This document shows positions 34,188-39,610 of a stretch of 39,610 nucleotides of DNA, in pieces. Within the stretch, counting starts at the first letter, position 1. The number at the start of each line of letters is the position of its first letter. The position numbers were made by a program, and so were the translations under genes. The stretch covers positions 1-39,610 of the forward strand of contig CAIVEI010000163.1 of NCBI GenBank assembly GCA_903904835.1, given 5' to 3'. Under the pieces are notes generated by a model that was given only the letters and a program-made list of their open reading frames with translations, was not told where the DNA came from and did not search any database. Source of the stretch: an uncultured Schlesneria sp. Its GTDB lineage: Bacteria; Planctomycetota; Planctomycetia; Planctomycetales; Planctomycetaceae.

Positions 34188-34220
34188 AAGCCATGACATG
34201 CGAAGTCGCACGTCATGGCT
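34188..34220 (-). terminator. Perfect-looking hairpin downstream of the RseP-like gene
   Basis: AGCCATGAC (34189-34197) pairs with GTCATGGCT (34212-34220), and TGCG with CGCA inside, around a short loop with one mismatch. On the minus strand it is followed by TTTGCG, a weak T-tract. It probably ends the rseP transcript, and could serve the convergent hydrolase as well. Confidence 0.5.
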
Positions 34221-34266
34221 CGTAACCTGATATGTTTCGTCGTCGTAACAACAATTCAATCTGTTG

Positions 34267-36279
34267 TTACTTCTTCGCAAACGGGTGAATGAACAAATCC
34301 AGATAAAGAACGAGTGCCATCAGGCAAAGCAAGAATGCGAAACCCGCATAGGTTGCTCCGATCATCACTTGTTCACTCGGTCGACGACGAGTCAGTGCTT
34401 CCCACAACAGAAAGACCATGTGACCACCGTCGAGCACCGGAATTGGCAGAAAATTGAGGACAGCCAGATTCACACTGAGAAAACCCAGGAACAACAGCAT
34501 CGCAATCCAGCCTTGCTGAGCAACCTGATACGCTGCGTTTGCAATTCCGAGTGGCCCGTGAAGCTCTTTGTAAGACACTCGCCCTGTCACCAGGCTGCGA
34601 AGAGTCAGATAGATGTTGAGAGCCGAACTTTTCGTATGAGCGATCGACATCGAACAGGCTTCACCGAGTGACTTCGCTTGTTGGACAAGCTTTTCAGGTT
34701 CTAACCGTAGCCCGAGAATTGGGAGCGGCCACTCCGAATCGAGTTTCGGTTCCAATTCTACATCTTTCTGTTTTCCTTCGTCGAGTATCGTCAGAATCAC
34801 TTTGCGTTGTGGAAGGCGCTGAACCAGCCAGAACGCATAAGCGACATTGTTAATTCGGGCTTCCCCTTTCGCATCATCAAAATTGACAGTGATCGTCGAT
34901 TCCTTGGCGTCATCCTGATGATCCCCAGGTTCGACGCTACGCACCAGCGCCAACTTTTTCAGCGGCCCCGGTTTGATTCCGGCGCTCTCGGCAGAACTTC
35001 CTGGTTCCACAGCGAGGACGACCGGCAGGATATGAAACGCGGCTCCGATTGAAGGAATCGAAAGTGGTTCGCCTTCACGCTCGGGTTGATCCAGCCAGCC
35101 AGGAATATCGTCTGGAACCAACGTTAATGTCTTGCTTTCTTGCCCACCGCCAGGATTCTGTCGGGTGACAACGATATCAATCTCTTTACCTGAACGCTTT
35201 GCGAATTCAACTGGCAATTTCAAAGGGTCGATCTGAGTACCGATGTCCAGACCATCCAGTTTTGCCAGCTTGTCTCCTTTCTTGAGCCCCGCTTTTTCCG
35301 CTGGCGATCCGTGTCGAACAGCAGCGATCGGTCCGGAATCCAGCGTCAATCCAAGAGTTCTGAAGAAATTGTCGGTAATGGTGACGGTTTCTGTCGCCGG
35401 TTTTTCCAGCAGCTTGCCTGTTGGATCATTCTTTCTCGCGACTGTGATTTCGAGAGAATTTCCGGTATTGGCAGCCACGGCACGGTGGAAGTCGACGGCA
35501 GTTTTCACGTCGTGATCGCCGACTTTCGTAATCACGTCACCCGCACGGAAGGTTGGCTTGGCACGCTCTGTCGCATGTCCTGGCGAATTATCGTAGACGA
35601 TCAGACTTTCCATCGGCGTCACACCAATTTGAGGATGTGAACCTGAAGCGTCTGGATCAACTGTAATTTCAAAGGGTTTTCCATCAGCGTGCTTACCTTC
35701 AAGCTTTAATGGACCCGAAGAAAGCGCAACAGCCAACTGAAGTTCGGGAAATGTGCTGATAGAACTGTTGTTGATCTTTTCGATATGGTCTCCCGCATCC
35801 AGTCCTGCGACCCAGGCTGGCATACCAGGGCGGACGTCGCCAATCAGCGATGGTGACGTGGGGAAGCCGACTTTGAATACGATGACGAAGAACAAAAGTG
35901 CCGTCAGGACGTTCATCGTGACGCCAGCCGATATGATCGCCATCCGCTGGAAGACCGATTTCGCCACATACGATCGCGGATCTTCAGCGATCTCTTCATT
36001 CGTCAACTGACTCGGATCGGCGTCATCCTGACCAAGCATTTTGACGTATCCACCGAATGGAATCAGCGACAGCGCATATTCGGTTTCGCCCCATTTACGG
36101 CTGAAAAACACCGGTCCGAATCCGATGCTGAATCTTTCGACGAAAACATTACACCATTTCGCCACCGCAAAGTGGCCAAGTTCATGCAGGAAAATGACCA
36201 AACCCAACCCGATTGCGGCGAGTCCGATATTTGACGCATTGTTGGCTATTTTCATCAAATCGACTGCGAGGATTTCCAT
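34267..36279 (-). CDS. rseP: RseP-family site-2 membrane protease with about four PDZ-like segments
   Basis: 670-residue intramembrane zinc protease. HELGH at residues 32-36 and [15 protein letters not shown] near 608-622 (LDG at 616-618) provide the zinc-binding residues. Several other membrane helices surround them. E. coli RseP has two PDZ domains and 450 residues. Here about 350 residues between the helices hold PDZ-like segments starting near [43 protein letters not shown] and [15 protein letters not shown]. It likely cleaves anti-sigma factors or signal peptides, perhaps the anti-sigma factor encoded in this window. Start ATG 36279 has AAAGGAG upstream, inside the end of dxr, with a 25-nt overlap, so the two are co-translated. 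Confidence 0.9.
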   Translation of the reverse strand: MEILAVDLMKIANNASNIGLAAIGLGLVIFLHELGHFAVAKWCNVFVERFSIGFGPVFFSRKWGETEYALSLIPFGGYVKMLGQDDADPSQLTNEEIAEDPRSYVAKSVFQRMAIISAGVTMNVLTALLFFVIVFKVGFPTSPSLIGDVRPGMPAWVAGLDAGDHIEKINNSSISTFPELQLAVALSSGPLKLEGKHADGKPFEITVDPDASGSHPQIGVTPMESLIVYDNSPGHATERAKPTFRAGDVITKVGDHDVKTAVDFHRAVAANTGNSLEITVARKNDPTGKLLEKPATETVTITDNFFRTLGLTLDSGPIAAVRHGSPAEKAGLKKGDKLAKLDGLDIGTQIDPLKLPVEFAKRSGKEIDIVVTRQNPGGGQESKTLTLVPDDIPGWLDQPEREGEPLSIPSIGAAFHILPVVLAVEPGSSAESAGIKPGPLKKLALVRSVEPGDHQDDAKESTITVNFDDAKGEARINNVAYAFWLVQRLPQRKVILTILDEGKQKDVELEPKLDSEWPLPILGLRLEPEKLVQQAKSLGEACSMSIAHTKSSALNIYLTLRSLVTGRVSYKELHGPLGIANAAYQVAQQGWIAMLLFLGFLSVNLAVLNFLPIPVLDGGHMVFLLWEALTRRRPSEQVMIGATYAGFAFLLCLMALVLYLDLFIHPFAKK

Positions 36280-37418
36280 TGTTGCATCTCCTTTCGCGCC
36301 CAGCCGTCCAGACGGATCAGTTCCGTTAAAGTCGGTTGAGCATCGAAGTTGTGACCGATCAGAATATCGCCGCATGCTTGCGGGATTTCTGTAAATTTCA
36401 AATTGCCATCTAAAAACCGCTGCACTGCAACTTCATTGGCCGCATTCAAGACCGCACCGCAGGTTCCACCCCGCCGGGCGACCTCAAAACCTAGCCGCAA
36501 CGCGGGAAATGCGTCGAGGTCAGGTGGCTGAAAATCAAGCTGGTGCGATCGCGTCCAGTCCATGGTCGCAATTGTACCTGCCCATCGTTCAGGATAAGTC
36601 AAAGCATATTGAATCGGCAGCTTCATATCCGGCGGTGAAAGCTGGGCGAGAACACTGCCGTCAACGAACTCTACGAATGAATGCACAATTGATTGCGGGT
36701 GAATCATTACTGCTATCTGATCGATTTCAAGGTCAAACAGCCATCGTGCCTCAATCACTTCGAGGGCCTTATTCATCATACTGGCCGAGTCAACCGTGAT
36801 CTTGGGTCCCATCTGCCATGTCGGATGAGCCAATGCCCGCTCAACCGTGACCTCGCGTTCAAGCCGTTCTTTTGACCAACCACGAAACGGCCCGCCGCTT
36901 GCCGTCAGCACGATCCGTTTCAGATCCCGACGTCGGCCCCCAAGCAAGGCCTGAAATACAGCACTATGTTCACTATCAACGGGAAGAAGGAGCGAACCGG
37001 TTTTTTCCGCGAGCTGCATTACCAGCGGGCCCGCGACAACGAGTGTTTCTTTATTCGCAATCCCGACTCGTTTGCCCGATTCAATCGCAGCCCAGGCACC
37101 CCGCAATCCGGCGGCTCCTACGATTCCGCAGACGACCGTATCGATATCGGGATGACAGGCAATCTTTTCCAGCGCATCAGGCCCGAACGAGACCTCTGTC
37201 TTCTGCGGAAATGCGTTGCCGCCAATCTGTCCACGGACACTCGCGTCGGAAATCACGGCGAATCGAGGTTGATGTCGATGACATTGCTGGGCCAGGCTTT
37301 CCCACCGCCCGTGCGCAGTCAATGCTGTCGCTTGCAGGCGTGAACCATGCGCAGCAATCACATCCAGGCAACTGGTACCAATGGACCCGGTCGCACCAAG
37401 GACGGCGATCCGGTTCAT
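36255..37418 (-). CDS. dxr: 1-deoxy-D-xylulose 5-phosphate reductoisomerase
   Basis: 387-residue enzyme of the MEP pathway that makes 2-C-methylerythritol 4-phosphate from deoxyxylulose phosphate using NADPH. The nucleotide-binding motif is [11 protein letters not shown] near the N-terminus. [12 protein letters not shown] and [17 protein letters not shown] follow. The active-site region [16 protein letters not shown] is clear, and [20 protein letters not shown] completes the family signature. ATG 37418 (MNRIAVLG) is chosen. A GTG at 37439 adds seven residues and is an alternative. The rseP start lies within its 3' end. dxr and rseP as neighbours is common in bacteria. Confidence 0.95.
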   Translation of the reverse strand: MNRIAVLGATGSIGTSCLDVIAAHGSRLQATALTAHGRWESLAQQCHRHQPRFAVISDASVRGQIGGNAFPQKTEVSFGPDALEKIACHPDIDTVVCGIVGAAGLRGAWAAIESGKRVGIANKETLVVAGPLVMQLAEKTGSLLLPVDSEHSAVFQALLGGRRRDLKRIVLTASGGPFRGWSKERLEREVTVERALAHPTWQMGPKITVDSASMMNKALEVIEARWLFDLEIDQIAVMIHPQSIVHSFVEFVDGSVLAQLSPPDMKLPIQYALTYPERWAGTIATMDWTRSHQLDFQPPDLDAFPALRLGFEVARRGGTCGAVLNAANEVAVQRFLDGNLKFTEIPQACGDILIGHNFDAQPTLTELIRLDGWARKEMQQWKSSQSI

Positions 37419-37592
37419 GTCTGGCAGTTCAGGGGGCACGCATCACTCGCAAAGACCATCACGGACGAGAGATGCTCGCCATAACTCACGACGTCATGGA
37501 CGATTACGCACTCCCTTTTTGAACTTCGCATTCTAGGTGGCGAAAACATTCCCAGCAATAGCGATGGGAGTTGTTGTCACTGTGACTTAACA

Positions 37593-38651
37593 TCACGGAG
37601 TGAAATCGCTGTCCGAATCAACGGAAAGGCAGAACTGAGCAATCAGTTCCGCAGCGTTGTCCAGATCGTCCAGCGAAACGATTTCCACCGGGCTATGCAT
37701 GTAACGATTCGGAATACAAACCAAACCGGTGGCAACTCCACCCCGAGTTAATTGCAGTTCCGCTGCGTCATTACTTGCTGCAGTTGCCAGGCCATTGACC
37801 TGGATTGGCATCTGCAGAGCCGTTGCTTTCTCGACTAAGCGGTCGAACACAACCGGGTTAACGTTGGGGCCGCGGTATAAAACGGGACCCTTGCCCAATT
37901 TGATCCGGCCATATTGGTTTTCGTCGATCGTTGGACAATCGGTGGCATGGGTCACGTCAACTACGATCCCTAATTGAGGATCGATCTGATGAGCACTCGT
38001 CTGAACACCGCGTAGTCCGATCTCTTCCTGAACGGTCGAAACGGCGAACACGGCGGCATTCGGGTTTTGGCGGCTGATTCGTTCTGCTGCCGAGATCACC
38101 GTCCATGCACCGACTTTGTTGTCCATTCCTGGTGCCGCAGCCAACCCGTTTCGCAGTTCGCGATAGCCAAGCTGCACGGTGATCGGATCACCGATCGCAA
38201 CAAGGCTGCGGGCTTCGTCACCGTCTTTGACTGCAATATCCACCCAAAGATTTTTGATCTCGGGGACTGTCTTCCGATCGTCAGGCGATTGAAGGTGAAT
38301 CGGCTTACGCGCGATCACTCCTGGGATGGGTCCATTCTTCGTCCAGACCTGAACATCCTGTCCAATCAGGACCTGTGGGTCCCAGCCGCCAATGGCATGC
38401 ACCCACAGGAAGCCTTTATCGTCAATGTGTTTAACCAGCAGTCCAATCTGGTCGCAGTGACCTGCAAGCATAATGCGGGGCGAGCCTGTCGAATTAACGG
38501 CTGCAATCACATTTCCATGCCAATCCGTCCGAACATCATTCGCAAAACCACTTGCGTATCGGCGGACAACGTCCTGCACAGGTCGTTCGTACCCTGACGG
38601 GCTGGGTGCGTGCAGTAAATCCTTGAGAAACTGTAGAGATGTGCTGTCCAT
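37593..38651 (-). CDS. M42-family metallopeptidase (aminopeptidase)
   Basis: 352-residue M42 glutamyl/leucyl-type aminopeptidase of the dinuclear zinc class. Zinc-binding and catalytic landmarks are AGHCDQIG (His65, Asp67), then PGMDNKVGAW, VSTVQEEIGLRG and VDVTHATD. The ending MHSPVEIVSLDD is also typical of M42. Length agrees with the family (about 340-360). It degrades peptides in the cytoplasm, consistent with the peptide-uptake genes elsewhere in the window. Start ATG 38651 has only a weak Shine-Dalgarno. The small 75-residue gene lies 14 nt upstream on the same strand and is likely co-transcribed; dxr follows about 170 nt downstream. Confidence 0.93.
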   Translation of the reverse strand: MDSTSLQFLKDLLHAPSPSGYERPVQDVVRRYASGFANDVRTDWHGNVIAAVNSTGSPRIMLAGHCDQIGLLVKHIDDKGFLWVHAIGGWDPQVLIGQDVQVWTKNGPIPGVIARKPIHLQSPDDRKTVPEIKNLWVDIAVKDGDEARSLVAIGDPITVQLGYRELRNGLAAAPGMDNKVGAWTVISAAERISRQNPNAAVFAVSTVQEEIGLRGVQTSAHQIDPQLGIVVDVTHATDCPTIDENQYGRIKLGKGPVLYRGPNVNPVVFDRLVEKATALQMPIQVNGLATAASNDAAELQLTRGGVATGLVCIPNRYMHSPVEIVSLDDLDNAAELIAQFCLSVDSDSDFTP

Positions 38652-38665
38652 GTCAATGTCTTTGT

Positions 38666-38893
38666 CTAATTCACAAGTCGTTCGTTCGGAGAAAGATAGT
38701 CGTTCCAGTCTAAAGAAAGTTCGTCTTCTTCAACACCGAGAACTTCTGCTAAATGAGAGCTACTGGTTAGATGCAGGATCTTTTCGATTTCCTCCAGATC
38801 CACTTCCCCACCCTGGATCCCAAATAAAAGCCCACGACACTTTCCGAGAGCCAGCGATAACAGGGCTAGCCTTTTCATCGTTCCGTCATCCAT
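38666..38893 (-). CDS. Small protein of unknown function
   Basis: 75-residue soluble protein starting at ATG 38893, with AAAGGAAG about six nt upstream. This is a strong ribosome site and it supports the start over the eight-residue longer frame. The sequence is helical (KRLALLSLALGKCRGLLFG, EEIEKILHLTSSSHLAEVLG) and acidic near the end. I recognise no domain. It precedes the M42 gene by 14 nt and probably shares its transcript. Confidence 0.65.
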   Translation of the reverse strand: MDDGTMKRLALLSLALGKCRGLLFGIQGGEVDLEEIEKILHLTSSSHLAEVLGVEEDELSLDWNDYLSPNERLVN

Positions 38894-39296
38894 TGCAACT
38901 TCCTTTAATCGAAACAATTCACTGCATCTGTACGGAAATTATCGCTGCTTTGGTGGTAGAAGGTGAGTGGTACGCGATTGAAACCCAGCTCAAAAAATGG
39001 GGCGATTAGCGAAGATAGGCTGAATTTTGCTGCAAAATCCGGTTGGCCGATCGGTATTCTTCTAAAAATTCCGTGAAAAAACGAAGAATTCTTTTGACCA
39101 TCAGACTCACTGAGGTTAGCGTTCACAATGATTGTAGACTTTCGCGCGCTCCGCGTCAGTTTTACAGCACGCAAAAGCGCTAGGCAGGGATGCAAGACCA
39201 CACCGCCGATTCAGGCGACTCCGGCTGGCGATTTATACCGACATGTATTGATCGCGAGGACGGACGGTACGTTCGGCTCTACATGGAGGATTCGGA
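38894..39296. other. Intergenic region between small unknown gene and BON-like gene
   Basis: About 400 nt with no credible gene. It separates a minus-strand and a plus-strand gene, so it must hold both promoters. An AAGAATTCTT palindrome lies near 39087. The plus-strand frame from 39128 is short, overlaps the next gene in a different phase, and does not look coding. Confidence 0.4.
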
Positions 39297-39533
39297 ATGA
39301 GTTTCGCTTTTGTCCAATCGTCGCCAGAGCTTGTTGAGCTTTTGGATCAGGTCGAACAGGCCGTTCAAGCCAGAACCGGTGGGCGGATTCTTGGCCTTCA
39401 AGTTCGGATGGATGACGGACGAATCGTCGTCTCGGGACGAACTTCGACATATTACAACAAGCAGCTCGTCACTCACGCCATTCGCGATGCCGTCGATGAC
39501 GTGCCGGTCCTGAACGAAGTTCAGGTTTGTTAA
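39297..39533 (+). CDS. BON-like small protein
   Basis: 78-residue protein starting at ATG 39297 with GGAGGA at 39285-39290, six nt upstream. The second half has the short BON-domain pattern: LGLQVRMDDGRIVVSGRTSTYYNKQLVTHAI, strand-turn-strand-helix. BON domains are small modules that bind phospholipids or other surfaces. There is no signal peptide, so it is probably cytoplasmic, unlike many BON proteins. A palindrome follows at the window edge. The BON assignment is by eye and moderate. Confidence 0.65.
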   Translation: MSFAFVQSSPELVELLDQVEQAVQARTGGRILGLQVRMDDGRIVVSGRTSTYYNKQLVTHAIRDAVDDVPVLNEVQVC

Positions 39534-39552
39534 ACACGCAGGTTGCGGTCGA

Positions 39553-39610
39553 GTCTTCGAGGCCCACCATCTTTCCGGTTTCTGCGCCCATTTTGGTGGG
39601 CCTCGAAGAC
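39553..39610. repeat. Palindrome at the right window edge
   Basis: GTCTTCGAGGCCCACC (39553-39568) and its exact complement GGTGGGCCTCGAAGAC (39595-39610) flank a 26-nt centre. It follows the BON-like gene by 19 nt and may be its terminator or another intergenic repeat cut by the edge. It is unlike the GTGCCAC and GGGTCGGG families. Confidence 0.7.

Noticed and set aside
39128-39337. 69-residue plus-strand frame before the BON-like gene
   Set aside because: It overlaps the BON-like gene in another phase. The BON-like frame has a strong GGAGGA site and domain pattern; this one has neither.

Overview
The window looks like chromosomal DNA of a planctomycete, probably Planctomycetaceae-like. This is inferred from gene content, not from a marker gene. 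The pointers are two secreted DUF1080 (3-keto-disaccharide hydrolase family) proteins, a very long membrane anti-sigma factor paired with an ECF sigma factor, a small Tat-signal protein, a divergent LarA-like protein beside thyX, many secreted proteins of unknown function, and short palindromic repeats between genes. I see no rRNA, tRNA, CRISPR array, transposase or prophage gene.

Layout. 1-3250 is accessory-like: a small membrane protein, then an acidic 121-residue protein 14 nt upstream of a HEPN-domain protein (R-x4-H motif), facing a protein with a PD-(D/E)XK-like N-terminus and a winged-helix-like C-terminus. 3268-5738 holds ruvX/yqgF, a methyltransferase with a small Tat protein, and an FHA protein. 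6007-9813 holds a possible leader ORF, thyX, a LarA-like gene overlapping it by ATGA, a secreted beta-propeller glycosidase-like protein and a small conserved protein. 10194-14745 holds a peptide-type solute-binding lipoprotein, a DppB permease, a membrane protein and acpS. 14759-17631 (minus) reads ECF sigma, anti-sigma, CopZ-like Fe-S/Zn protein, with a good ECF-type promoter just before the sigma gene. 17872-22699 holds an OmpH/Skp-like lipoprotein, a secreted alpha/beta hydrolase, an orphan RbsA-type ATPase (minus) and a ROK glucokinase. 22865-31095 is a minus-strand run: two DUF1080 proteins, a cystathionine gamma-synthase/lyase-type enzyme, a large exported unknown, an EVE protein, another exported unknown, RbsD/FucU and Kbl. 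31428-34045 holds apt and a large two-domain secreted hydrolase. 34267-38893 (minus) holds a small unknown protein, an M42 peptidase, dxr and an RseP-like protease with extra PDZ segments. The right end has a BON-like protein and a palindrome at the edge.

How it fits together. Most genes are housekeeping (ruvX, thyX, acpS, apt, dxr, rseP) or carbohydrate and peptide turnover (DUF1080, glycosidase-like, esterase-like, RbsA/RbsD/ROK, DppA/DppB, M42). The points most worth following are the HEPN pair with its nuclease-like neighbour, at least three families of intergenic palindromic repeats, the ECF promoter that leaves almost no 5' leader, and the four-PDZ RseP. I found no complete new multi-gene system that I can claim with confidence; the HEPN pair is the best candidate. 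Coding coordinates include the stop codon.
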